A DNA stretch of 64,000 nt from Allacma fusca (lineage: Eukaryota; Arthropoda; Collembola; Symphypleona; Sminthuridae), in assembly GCA_947179485.1 (NCBI GenBank), contig OX359245.1:29809067-29873066 (forward strand), given 5' to 3'. The notes under the pieces are model-generated. The model saw only the letters and a program-made list of their open reading frames with translations, was not told the origin of the DNA and searched no databases. Below are positions 1 to 11,766 of this stretch, in pieces. Made by a program: the position numbers and the translations under genes. Position 1 is the stretch's first letter. Each line of letters opens with the position of its first letter.

Positions 1-655
1 GGCTTTCTGTTGAAAACCTCATTAGCTTTATTGCAATTTTTCCCTTGAACTGGGCCCTCGAAAACCTAAAAGCTCTTGTACTGCTCCATGCTAGCACGTC
101 CATACTTATGGGCTTGTTACACATTGGGCGTCCGTATATATGAAACCTTAAAATTTTTGTCAGTAGTAAAATTTTATGAGAAAAAAAGAAAAGGATTGAG
201 GGGAATTTGGTAAATAAATTGAGGGAAATTTATCCTTGAAATTGACAATAGTGACAGGAACATTTCTGCAAAAATGTCTCTCAATTTCCATCTCATTTCC
301 AGATAGACCCATTTGCAGAAAATATGTGACACTAATTTTCGAAACATATGCCTCTCTCTCGCAATCGACATCCCTTTTTTCGAGTCTAGACGGAAAATTG
401 CACTTGTGTCGTAGGAATCAATCCTTGTCAGAAAAATTCCTGGGTAGAGGATCTCTCTCATGTTAACAAGTGTCTTTCGAGGCATGAGCAGTGACAGGGT
501 TGAAGGAGAGAAATAATTTTGGAATCCAATTGACTTTTCTTTCTTTACTCACTCAATGATAAATTACTGAATGTGAATGTAGGCTGGGCACGGCGCTTCA
601 ATATGCGCGCCAATGGAAGGTGCTAAGTTTTGTTATATGGGGACAAATTAGGGTT
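1..655. other. no gene seen; AT-rich flank
   Basis: Only short chance reading frames are present. I see no splice-bordered exon, repeat or RNA gene here. Confidence 0.5.
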
Positions 656-663
656 TCGTCACA

Positions 664-1166
664 TGGGTGAAGTTAACATTGAGCTAAATGGCAGAAAATT
701 AATATTGTTTTAAATTGGGGAAATTAACATTGAGCTAAATGGCAGAAATTTAAAATTGTTTTAAATTGGGGAAATTAACATTGGGCTAAATGGCAGAAAT
801 TTAAAATTGTTTTAAATTGGGGAAATTAACATTGTGTTAAATGGGGGAATTAACATTGTGTTAAATTTACAAAATTAACACTGCGTTACATTGACAAAAT
901 TAACACTGCGTTACATTGACAAAATTAACGGTGTGTTAAATGGAGAAAATTAACATTGTTTTAAATGGGGAAAATTAACATTGTGTTAAATAGAGAAAAT
1001 TAACATTGTGTTAAATGGAGAAAATTAACATCGCGTTAAATGGGGGAAATTAACATTGTGTTAAATGTAGAAAATTAACATTGTGTTAAATTTAAAAAAT
1101 TAATATTGTGTTAAATGGCGAAAATTAACATTGTGTTAAATTGAAAAAATTAACATGGTGTTAAAT
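664..1166. repeat. 25-bp minisatellite with AATTAACATTGTGTTAAAT core
   Basis: Units containing AAAATTAACATTGTGTTAAAT-type sequence recur every 25 bp (for example TTAAAT at 961, 986 and 1011). The left part (664-835) has longer, roughly 52-bp double units in which ATTGAGCTAAATGGCAG alternates with TTTTAAATTGGGG. Copies diverge by a few bases, more at the edges. No coding function is visible. Confidence 0.9.
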
Positions 1167-1169
1167 ACG

Positions 1170-2330
1170 AAAAAGGCGCATCCCTCCTATTGAGAGTCCC
1201 CTTTATTCGGGAAATCGGTGCCCCAGCCCGGACATCCATACTGAGGCCTGTCCTCGGAATGAAAGTTTGCAGGAGTTTAGTGAAAATGAAAAGTTGGATG
1301 ACGGAGTGCGAGGAAAAACAGGTTTCGGGGAGGACAAGCAGATTAATCCAGATTTGAGAATGTAAATGAGGGGAATTTAGTCGCTTGAGCTGAGGAAGCA
1401 TGCGATGACATCGGGACCTTTCGTATCTTATTAAAATCCAGTATTTACAGCTCCTATACCATTGTACAGTGAACTTTGACTGTAGAAACTGCACCCGTTG
1501 AAAATACTTCCAGGGTAATAATTTCTATGATTTACTGCAACGCTATGATTTTTATTGATTGAAAGCATCTGTTAATAGAAGTATGAAATTGAGGGCTTTA
1601 ATTTTAAAATTTAAGGGGGCTGTTGTAAAAATATTGGACTGTATTTTAGGGATTGTATATTTTGAAGGAGAGCCATGCTATGGGAAATTATAGGCTGACG
1701 GAGTGGCCGTATTTGTGGGAGACCACAAAAGAGAGAGCATGTCGTATGGAAATGTGATTGTGGCTCAATTTCCTACACTCCAGCACTTCTCCCCTGAGTA
1801 AATTAATACTTTGACAGGGTCTCTAATGCACGGGCTCAATGCATATGGATAATAGCCAGTAGCTATATTCATATGTACATACGTGTACTTTTTTTCTCTA
1901 GGAAACATTTATATTCTATCCGTAGGCCTTCACTTGTGATAGTGTCCAAAATGCATGATCATCCATGCAAATTTTTCAGGTCTCACAAATTATTCTGACC
2001 CCTCAAATTTTCGAGATTTTTTATACGAAGACTTCTAAAAACTTGCACTTTAAAAAGTTTTAACGCCACTTGAATTTTTAGTCCTGCTCCACTACCCTAA
2101 GCGAAGGTTTCCAAAAAGATAGGTTTTGTCCAATTTGTAGAACTAAAAATATTTCCCGATCTACTGTTTTGGGATTGAGATTCCCAAAACATTTCGAGTA
2201 ATTTTATTTTTGTAAAATTGGGACAAATGGATTTTTTTTCGAAATTGGTTTACCATTTGTTTAGTCGTCTGTGAGACGGTAAATTTTGTCCGATACTCTT
2301 TATTTGTCCCAAGATGTCTGCATTTCGGGA
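1170..2330. other. no gene seen; one dispersed GGCGTT motif
   Basis: A 114-codon minus-strand reading frame (1494-1150) lacks convincing splice borders and runs into the minisatellite, so it is not called. At 2058-2074 there is a reverse-orientation copy of the dispersed AGTGGCGTTRAAGT motif, reading TTTTAACGCCACTTGAA. Confidence 0.5.
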
Positions 2331-2339
2331 AAATTCGGC

Positions 2340-2935
2340 CAAAATGTCTTCCCTCTGGTAAAACTGACTCAAAATATTTTGTTTTGGTAAAATACCCAAA
2401 TTATCTTCGTTTTGGTAAAATACCCAAATTATCTTCGTTTTGGTAAAATACCCAAATTATCTTCGTTTTGGAAAAATTTACTCATCCTGTGTTCGTTTCG
2501 GTAAATTGACTGAAAATGTCACCGTTTTGGCAAAATTATCCCAAAATGTCGTTTTATTAAATTTACGCCAAAATGTTGTTTTAGTAAATTTACCCGAAAA
2601 TGTCGTTTTAGTAAATTTACGCCAAAATGTTGTTTTAGTAAATTTACCCGAAAATGTCGTTTTAGTAAATTTACCCGAAAATGTCCTTTTAGTAAATTTA
2701 CCCGAAAATGTCCTTTTAGTAAATTTACCCGAAAATGTCGTTTAGTAAATTTACCCGAAAATGTCGTTTTAGTAAATTTACCCGAAAATGTCGTTTTAGT
2801 AAATTTACCCGAAAATGTCGTTTTAGTAAATTTACCCGAAAATGTCGTTTTAGTAAATTTACCCGAAAATGTCGTTTTAGTAAATTTACCCGAAAATGTC
2901 GTTTTAGTAAATTTACTCCAAAATGCCTTGTTTTT
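2340..2935. repeat. 27-bp minisatellite (TAAATTTACCCGAAAATGTC)
   Basis: At least thirteen near-identical 27-bp units with core TAAATTTACCCGAAAATGTC follow one another (for example GTAAAT at 2772 and 2799). The left edge (2371-2470) holds three 28-bp units of a related word, TTTTGGTAAAATACCCAAA. Because 27 is a multiple of three and the unit lacks stops, long repetitive reading frames occur on both strands; these are artefacts. Confidence 0.95.
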
Positions 2936-4264
2936 CAATTTGATCAAAGTCAATTTTAATATTTAAAATAATAAAAATGAAAACTTAACGTAAAAATGAC
3001 AAAACATGCCCCAAATATTTTATTTTCGGTCCAACTGCCCGAAATGTCTAGAATTTCTGTTTGAAAAAAACCAATGGGACATTTTTGGTAAAATGTTACC
3101 AAAAATTGACATTTTTGAACAAAACCTGTCCCAAATACCATATTTTCAACGCATTCGAAGATTTTGACAAAAATTCAAGACTTTGATTAAATTTGTCCAA
3201 AATTGGTAATTTTTACTAAAACGTTTGCACAATGCAGTGCGGGAAAGTAGAGAAAAATTTGCATTCTTGGAAATTGGTCAGAGATTTCCAAGCTGAGAAC
3301 CTTTGGTCAAATTCACCCCCAATACCGGATTTTCGGACAAATTGAAGTTTTTTTTGCAAAATCAGTTCAGGAATTTAATTTTTGAAATCAACCCGAAATA
3401 TAATATTAATATGTTAGAATTTGTGCGTTTTGATAATTTTGCCCATAATATTTGTTAGGACCTTAAACTGTAGGACTATTTCTGATCTACGTAATGGAAC
3501 TAGCGATGGCTAGAGGAGTAAAATGTTGCATGGCGTTGAATTTTCTCAAATTTTAGTTCTAATCCAAGATACCTTATAATAAGTATGGTTTAAATTAAAA
3601 TTAAAAAAATTTGAAAAAGGGGACAAAAATATTATATGGACCCTTGAAAGAAATCTCAGTAGTAAATACGTATTTACATGGGAGACAGCTACCTATAAAT
3701 AATAGATAAGTGGATATGTCCCACTGTCAGGCCCTGTTTGCACATAGGATCCTATAACGTCTGTACGTACATATATAAGAGTAGAGTTAGTACGTACCCT
3801 CATGGCTTCAAATGCACTGTACATACGGATGATATAGAGAACGTGCTTTGGTAATAAGATCAAGTTGTTGAGATTTCGCTGAAGACTCGGGGAGCTCCGA
3901 GTTGGAGTGAAAGTTTGTGTAAAGAATAATTCTGGCTGTTGATCCAGGGCTGGGCAAATAACATGATGTTACATACATTAAGGATTTACATTACACAACC
4001 TCCCCAGATAATTCCAGCCTCACCAAATCATAATCAGCTGGATCAACCACCGAAGAAGGAAAAACTTTCTGGAGATGTAAATCCAAACACATTTCCTATG
4101 ATGATGCATATTAAAGAAAACAGAGCCCTACTACATGTATGTAGGTTCAAGACGCCTCCAAACCATTTCCTGCTCTACCCATTTTCTACCCGAAAAAGAT
4201 TTTAAAATGTCTAATTCCATCATCAATTTGCAGGATTGTGTTACAAAATTTTTGGAAAGTTCCA
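2936..4264. other. no gene seen; degenerate repeat fringe
   Basis: To about 3400 the DNA still contains loose copies of CCAAAAT / TTTTGGTAAAAT words from the neighbouring array. A weak ATGGCGTTGAA copy of the dispersed motif lies at 3530. No exon is recognised. Confidence 0.45.
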
Positions 4265-5046
4265 TTGACCTAGGTCAATAATTGCGGTCACGTTGGTTAA
4301 AAGTACATGAAAAAAATATTTTATGAAGCAAGCCCATTCCCTAAACAACGATAAGTTACAGAAGTTAGTAAGTGACTTTCAGGAAAATGTTTTGCAAGTT
4401 TCAGTGACCCAGGTCAAAAATTCCGGTCACAGGGGTCACACATCGAAGACGTCTAAAGTGCAACAAAATATTACTTTATGGAGTTAACTCATTTGTTCAA
4501 GCTACAATTGCAATCACATGAGTTGCAAAATTGGTGTGCACGATTTGTTTGACTAATTCCAGTGACCCAGGTCAATAACTCCGGTCACAGGGTCAAATCA
4601 ACGTCTAAGGTACTCAAATAAGAATTTTCATTCTGTTGGAAAATTTCGATACAAAATTCCTTAAAAGTATTGCTTCGTAGGATTCCTTTAAAAGATACTT
4701 CATTGATTGACCTAGGTCAATAAATCCGGTCATAGGGGTCAAATCAAGGAATCGTGGCAAGATTTTCAAAATAATTTCTTTCTAGTCATGTTCCTTAAAG
4801 CAATAAAAAATGCACTAATTCCCATCCGAAATTGTTTCCGAAAAGTATTTGATATTGACCCCGGTCAATAGTAGCTACTGACCTGGGTCAATGTCAATAT
4901 TCTAAAAGGAACTATTCCAGCTCTCAAACGTTTCCTGGGTTTTCACTGCAAAAAAACATGTACAAGAAAAATATTTGTTTAAAAGATTAGCCACAGCAGC
5001 TATACTTATTACTGAACCCTGTGACCTGAAATTTGACCCGGGTCAA
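4265..5046. repeat. palindrome cluster 1, TTGACCYRGGTCAA units
   Basis: Palindromes lie at 4265, 4404, 4562, 4707, 4855, 4879 and 5033. The first four are followed by GGTCAC..GGGTCA-like direct repeats (forward units). The last is preceded by TGACCTG (reverse unit). Spacing is about 140-155 bp. The centre alternates between CTAG, CCGG and CCAG, and several units are perfect 14-bp palindromes. Sequence between units is not obviously repeated. Confidence 0.85.
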
Positions 5047-6579
5047 TAAAATCAAAAATTCAAAAATTCCAGGAAATTAAGTACTTCCGCAATTCTCCCT
5101 CTAAAATTTGGGCTCTAGGGTGTGGGCTAGCCCATTGTGAGGGACCTTTCATTTCATAATATTATGTCTAAAAAAAATACCCTAAAATTTATACTTCTGA
5201 CACAGGCTGACGCAAAGACGCCTAAAGAGCTCCAGGATTTCACCATCAACCATTATACATACCTAGATTTGCTTTCCCATGGAATTCATCTCCTACGAGG
5301 GAAAAGCACCCTTGTAAAAGTACATTTATTAATGTATGCGCATCCGGAGCCTAATATGCATTTTCTGTAGAGGCCCATAAACCCTGGAAAAATTGCCCAA
5401 TTTTATACAGAGAAAGTTACATGAGTAAAAAAAAATTTACGTCTTTAAAACAAGATATCAGCTTACTCCAGGATACAAGATTGGCTCCTCGAAATCACCA
5501 CAAAGTAGGGAATTAAAGTCTGTTCTCCTCCAGGCCTGAGGCAATATTTCCGTAAGAACAAACATTTTTCTCATGTATAAAAAGGATCGAGTTTTTCATT
5601 TCCCTTCGGGTCCCCCCACATTGAAATCCCATATGGATGGATTTTTTTATATTTTTTTTTGTTGAAGTTGAATTTTATCCTATTTTGTTTTCTTACGATT
5701 AAAATACCTTACGACATAAATTGGAAATACAACTCAAACATAAAATTTTCACTGGTCCCTAAAAGTTAAGGTTAAATTCGGGGTGTATTTTCCTTTTAGC
5801 TTTTATTCATGAACTGGTTGGAAATCAAAGGAAAACTTTCCAAGTTATTTATCCAATCAAGTCCTATTTGATTTGGGAGGTTCTGCGCTGGGGGCTTAAT
5901 TGCCTTCCGTGATTTATTTAATTTATTTAGTCCGTAATGCTCTCTGCCCTCCCATGGCAATCAACAGTTAGGCTAATTTTCGCTCCGCTCTAATTTATAA
6001 AAGGAGAGTTGTTCGGGAAAGTCGGATGAAAGTATATAAAAAATCCAGTGGGGTGTATTTATTTTCACAGAAGGTGCAAACAAATCAGAGCTGCAATACG
6101 TTCTAAACATGTGTAGTCAAAAACAGGGGATCGTATTCTTTGAAATTTCTAGTCAATTTAAAAGGAAGGAGATCGTTTCTGTTTTTTTCTCTCTCTGATT
6201 CAGAACTATCAACACTATTAAAAGAAATGGGGGAAATTTAGGTTCAGTGGAACATTCAGAGCAAAATGTGCTATTTCAAGTAGCTTCGAGGAGAAACGTG
6301 AGAATGGGGCAAAATGGGATTGGTGACTGAGGCCGAAGCTTTACATTTATTTACATATGCTTAAACAGCAGTATATAGGTTGTAAAGGCTATGGGCTAAG
6401 AAGCAAACGGGGCTAGACGCTTTTGTGAGGAGGTGCAAAACGGGCTAAGTGCATTTTTTATTATTAGCAGGACTAAGTGATTGTAGTTCAATTTTTAGTG
6501 AATTTTCAGACCATTTTGGATTTAATTTTTAAAACAATTTTAGCCTTTTTTGCATGAGATTTTTAGCAAATTTTAAGCA
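5047..6579. other. no gene seen
   Basis: A 77-codon plus-strand frame at 5137-5370 has no supporting splice borders. No repeats stand out until the minisatellite at 6580. Confidence 0.45.
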
Positions 6580-7250
6580 TATTTTGCATAAAATGTTAGC
6601 CCATTTTGTACACAATTTTAGTCCATTTTGTACACAATTTTAGTCCATTTTGTACACAATTTTAGCCCATTTTGTACACAATTTTAGCCCATTTTGTACA
6701 CAATTTTAGCCCATTTTGTACACAATTTTAGCCCATTTTGTACACAATTTTAGCCCATTTTGTACACAATTTTAGCCCATTTTGTACACAATTTTAGCCC
6801 ATTTTGTACACAATTTTAGCCCATTTTGTATACAATTTTAGCTTATTTTGTATAAAATTTTTAATACGTTTTAAGCTTGGTTTACACAAAATTTTAGCCC
6901 ATTTTGCATGAAATTTGTAGACTTTTACACGACATTTCTAGAGCATTTTGCACGAAATTTGTAAACAATTTTGCATGAAATTTGTAAACCCTTTTGCATG
7001 AAATTTTGTAAACCATTTTGCATGAAATTTGTAAACTATTTTGCATGCAGTTTTTGATAAAAATTCCTATTTTGTATTCAATGTCTCAATGTAAATTTGC
7101 ATGAAATTTTAAATACATTTTTAGCCCATTTTGCATAAAATTTTTAAAAACGTTTTAGCCCATTTTGAGCGAAATTTTGAATGAATTTGTAGCCCTTTTG
7201 CATTCAAATTTTTAGAAATTTTTGACCCACTTTGCAGAAATTTCATAAAG
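6580..7250. repeat. 22-bp minisatellite (CCCATTTTGTACACAATTTT)
   Basis: The core (6600-6845) has about eleven nearly perfect 22-bp units starting CCCATTTTGTACACAATTTT (for example at 6666 and 6688). The right side (6880-7250) holds degraded relatives with TTTTGCATGAAATTTGTAAAC. It lies in the intron that follows the giant minus-strand exon. Confidence 0.93.
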
Positions 7251-7534
7251 GTAAATTCACGGCTTTGCTTCTCGGCGGAAAATACCTCGTTTTGTCTGCA
7301 TGCATAATAGCTTTGATATAAATGTAAGTGTACGTAGACAATAAGAGTGAAGGGAAAAGGAGCTATTGAAACCGAGGCAATAGACAGAGAGTGGAGTGCG
7401 TAACGATAAATTTAAAGTGTATTGGACTTTGTGTAAATTCCGAGTCGTTGGTGAGGAATGGTGCAGGACGTAAAAATAAAGGTGGGGGTTGTGTAAGCCG
7501 ATGCGAAGAGACGGAATAAAATGAAAACCCGTAC

Positions 7535-10003
7535 CTTATTGACTTTTACCGGTGAAGAATACAAATCAGGGCTGTTACATCGGTAGGGAGTTGGGACTGT
7601 GGCTGGGGCATTGGCTGTGGCGATGCCTCGTGTCCTTGTCATTTCATTTTTGGCTCCTTTGACTAACATGTGGGGACTGTCGGGACTGGAATGTCTTGAC
7701 GTGTTCCGATGATGATGATGATGATGGGAACGACTGTCATTCTCGATGTTTGTTCCGATGTCAGGAGTGATTTCCTTGACTGGGCTCAGTAATGGAAAGC
7801 CGGCGACGATGTCCACGTCCGTCCCAGTTGCATTGGTGATGAGGGTCCCATCCCAAGTTTTTTTCAATTCTCCACTCGCCAAATCTAGAGTGACATCGTC
7901 GAAGTCTCTCGCCGTCACCGAGGATTCCCGACGACGTCGGGGAGAGTAAAAGGCTTGGAAAATATTCCCGCTGGAGCTCCGTCTTTGTTTTTCGTTCCGA
8001 TTCAATCCCCTCCGCTCTTCAGGTCCTTTAGAGACTACTTTTGCATCGGCGATGGGACGGCTCTCGGATTTGGGTTTCGATGCTTCGATCAAACTCTCGG
8101 AAGCATTTTGGACTTTATTTCGTTTTTTGATCCGGAATGACTTCAAAAAATTGCCCGAGGATTTTCGAACAAATTTCACTTCCTCCGCATCGTCATCACT
8201 GGCTACCTCGGACTTTTCCATGGGTCGATACAAAGCCGGATCGGTTAGGCTTGCCGAGAGTCTTTTTATATTCGTTTTCTCGACTGAGCTGATTCCGTGA
8301 AATGTGACGGGTCTCTTTGGCTTTTTCGGAGTCCCGGTTTCGGGATTGAACGTCATATTCGCAAGAATGACATGGTCTCTGGGCGATTTCGAGTCTGCAT
8401 CGAAGTTAATGGACCGACGGTTGGACTTCTTCGAGAGTCTAAAAGCTGACTTGAATAATTTCCATTTGCTGAAGCGCCGGGCCGGCGGAGGTTCTTCCGC
8501 TTGCTCGGATCTCATCTCAATCGTTTCGTCCGATGCAGCAGTGTTTTCACGCAAGTCTGAGTCCCTTGCTCGGGTGGTTACATCGGGAACGTTTTCTTGT
8601 TGTGAAGATTTACGCTTTTTAAGCGTCTCTCCATTTTTCAGTGTTTGGATTTGTTGCTTCGGAACTGTTTTTGCTTCGGGTCTTTTCTTCGATTCAGTAT
8701 GTTTCGCTTCGACCTTCGCATCATCCTTCTTCACTGCTTGCTTTGCTGGTTGATTCTTCGCCTTCTTGTCATCTCGTTTCTGATTAGTGTTATTAGATTT
8801 AGAAACAACTTCCGAATTCTTCGGTTTTACTTCCGATTGCTTTGATTTACTCCCTCGAGATGTCTTCGATGTAGAACTTACTACTTCCGGTCTCTTAGTT
8901 TCAGATATCTTTCTTGGAGCTTTCGTATCCCCCACTTTAGAAGTTGCTTTTTCGGCAGAGCTGGACATACCATATTTCGATGCGAATCTCACATCGCCAT
9001 AGGGATTCTCCTCCTTCCTTCCAGAATTGTCTTGGGGACTTTTGTCAAAACTATTGTCCGGAGTTTGCTCCATTTTCCCGAAAAGTTTCCTCGAACTTTT
9101 ATTCAATTGTTGTTGGAGGAGTTGGGCTTGTTTCCGATCCAAACTTATTTTTTTCTTGGTATTCGACGATGCAGACGGAATAGTTTCTTTGGATTGTCCA
9201 GTATTGGAGAGAAAATCATTCCAAATTTTTTCTGGAAGACTTAAGCTCCGTCCACGTTGAGGTTTCTTAATGAAATTAAACGGCTTCGTTTTCCCTTTGG
9301 AACTGCTCGTGGAGTTCTTCTCGTCCAACTGATTATGTGTGTAATGGACTAAGATAGGATTTGAATGTTTTTCCTTAAGTTTACTCCCCTGTTTGAGGTT
9401 TTCCTTACTGATACCATTCTCAATCGCATTTCTCGACCTCTTCCTCGTCCTCTTCAAGGTCTGAGCTGAGTCATAGAAATTCTCGGATTTTCTCCTCCCT
9501 ACATTATTCGCGACAGTTTCCGCAGCTTGGATATGCAAATGTAGCAGAGCCTTCGCGATGCGCTTCTCTCTCGAAATGGTCGTCGATGCATCGGAGGCGG
9601 AGGAAGAAGGAGAGATCTCTCTCGGCCCAATGGTTTGTATATTGGGATTTAGCTCCGGTGGAATTGCCCCTTCGGAAGCGTTCAGTTGAGTTGGAGGTGA
9701 CGTCTGATTGGACAAATGTGATAGAGCGATGTCATTGGCCGAATACCAAAACCTGTCATCGCGCTCTGGCAACGGGACCAATTCAAAGTCCTCTCTCGTC
9801 TTTTTACTCTCGGATTTTTTTCCACGGCGGGGCTCCAACACGGGTGAGTCTGAGACATCACTTGAGAAAGAGTCATCTTCTCTTTTTTTGTCTCGATGCA
9901 GAGTCCGAAGCAAATTAGGATTGTTATTGTTGTTGGGGCACGTCCAGCTGTCCGAAGTTCGACGGTCACGGAAAAGTGACAACTTGGGTTTCCTTCCTGT
10001 CAT
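7535..10003 (-). CDS. giant exon of unrecognised basic Ser/Lys-rich protein
   Basis: This is an 823-codon open segment on the minus strand. It starts at ATG 10003 (A at -3) and ends in phase 0 at a good donor, AATAAG|GTACGG; beyond the donor the frame becomes non-protein-like. The product is highly polar, with an Asn run near residue 25, many Ser-Pro sites, Lys-rich low-complexity stretches at about residues 370-480, and a basic patch KWKLFKSAFRLSKK near 525. It has a second basic segment, NFLKSFRIKKRNK, near 620 and a six-His tract near 755. I see no signal peptide, membrane segment or known catalytic motif, so I assign no function; it looks like a disordered intracellular scaffold. The open frame also continues upstream of the ATG for about 30 codons to a stop, so an acceptor there and an internal rather than first exon remain possible. 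The gene must continue beyond the left edge of the window. Confidence 0.8.
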
Positions 10004-10056
10004 TCTTTTCGGGGTATTTAAAAAAAATCGCTTAGCTTTCGCTTCTTTTAAGGCGT

Positions 10057-10646
10057 CACATCGGTCAGGGTATAAGGTCAGTGGTCGATGTACTGTTGAA
10101 ATATGTCTGTATAGTTGTCACATCGTGGATTTACTGTTTTCGAACCCTGCCAGAAGTTCAGTTACCATCGATGAGTGTCTATGTTAGAAAGAGTAATTCA
10201 GTGTGCATCGATGAGTCCATTCATGTATCAGTGTAAGTATATTCCCTTGCATTGAATCATATGACAAATATCGTACAAGTAGAGATAATATCAGGCTGAT
10301 AGAATTAACGCTGAAATTGCAAAATTTGCTTTTGACTTTTTGAATTGCATCGGAACAGCCTCTGTAAATTGTAAATTTCAAAATAACAAAGAGTTCACAT
10401 CGATCTATGTCAAAATTATGTCCACCAGTAATTTTTTAACCTTTCAATGTAAATTCTTGCATTTCCGAAAAAAACGTTACTTCTCTTCGCATCGGAATAG
10501 AAATTTAAAATCGCAACTTTCGGGGGTCAATTATATCTTTCGTTAAAAACTCGCCGATGCATCGGGAGGGGGGAGTTTTTGGCAATGTTTTTGGGGTATT
10601 CTAGTAATAATAAAATTTTCTGTGGAAACATTAGTCCGATGCATCG
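10057..10646. promoter_or_regulatory. cluster of ATCG-core palindromes upstream of ATG 10003
   Basis: About ten CATCG/CGATG words lie within 600 bp, just upstream of the minus-strand ATG at 10003. They include two copies of CATCGATGAGT (10166 and 10206, 40 bp apart), the perfect 12-bp palindrome CCGATGCATCGG at 10554-10565, and CCGATGCATCG at 10636. The position suggests a promoter or 5' intron control region, but that is inference: the same word is also frequent inside the adjacent coding exon. Confidence 0.35.
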
Positions 10647-10650
10647 TTCG

Positions 10651-11129
10651 GATTCTTTTTCAATTTTCTAGGGATATTTTACCAGTCTCAAGATTAATTT
10701 TTAAGCTTTTTTATTCTTAAATGAAGATTTTTCCATTCCTTTTAGAAATATGGAAAATTTGATTCATAGAGGAACAATGGACCATTGAGAAGACTCAAGG
10801 GATTGATTGAGTCAGCTCCGGAGGATGAAGATTTAATTAAAATGACGCCATGTCTGATTCCTGCATAGAGGGACGGTTGAGCAGACATAAAGTGAACTGT
10901 GAATAATTGAATAAATGTTCCTCCATTCTCCATGTACATAGTAAAACCCCATAAATAGTTTTAGCTTGTGGGATGAGGAAAGGGAATATTGAATTTGCGA
11001 ATGCATTCCAATCGTGCAGAAACCCTCAAAGCATTCCATGGCCCCTAATATCCCATTATAATCAGAAATAAAAAAATCTAATTTCTTTCAAAAATTCTAA
11101 ATTCCAAAGTCATGCTTGAAATTTACTTA
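10651..11129. other. no gene seen
   Basis: Overlapping short minus-strand frames at 10742-11039 show no splice support. Confidence 0.4.
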
Positions 11130-11766
11130 TTGACCCAGGTCAACATTTACGGTCACAGGGGTCACAAACTTTCTTTTAGGCATTCGATTTCCAAAATAAT
11201 TTGTCCCAACAATACCTTCATCAATCATGGTTCTAGTATTTTCCCTTGAATTTCCCACAATTTATTTTATTGACCCAGGTCAACATTTACGGTCACAAGG
11301 GTCACAAACTTCCTTTTAGGCATTCGATTGCCAAAATAATTTTGACCCAAAAAATTCTTCAGCAATAATGGTTCTAGCAATTTCCCATTAATTTTCCATA
11401 ATTTATTTTATTGACCCAGGTCAAAATTTAAGGTCAAAGAAATCAGGTCAGGTCCTAGATTTAAATGAACTTCAAACAATATTTAAAAAATTAATGCCCA
11501 TTATTTTCAAGCTTGTCTAATAAGTATTACTAAATTATTTTTTATAATCTGAAACTCAGTTCTTAATTTTAATAACTTTTCGGGTCAAAGGCTGTATAAA
11601 TATGTGTTGCCTCTTTGACCTGAAATTTTGACCTGGGTCAATGAGGTCAATTGGAAAGTAAATAAATTGTTAGAATTTAAAAGATACATTTGGGAAAGCT
11701 TGCATAAATTTGTAGGAGTGCTTCGGCTGTGTTTGACCCTGTGACCGGAATATTGACCTAGGTCAA
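11130..11766. repeat. palindrome cluster 2, TTGACCYRGGTCAA units
   Basis: Units lie at 11130, 11270, 11411, 11628 and 11753. The first three read palindrome then GGTCA (forward); the last two read TGACCTGAAA or GTGACCGGAAT then palindrome (reverse). The first two units also share about 60 bp of following sequence, including TTTTAGGCATTCGATT, so part of the cluster grew by local duplication. Confidence 0.85.

Noticed and set aside
2519..2959. Long repetitive reading frames (GKFTKTTFS-type) on both strands
   Set aside because: They are produced by a stop-free 27-bp tandem unit, not by a gene.
7746..9918. Several 60-160 codon plus-strand frames opposite the giant exon
   Set aside because: Antisense shadows of a GC-richer coding exon; the minus-strand frame is far longer and ends at a good splice donor.
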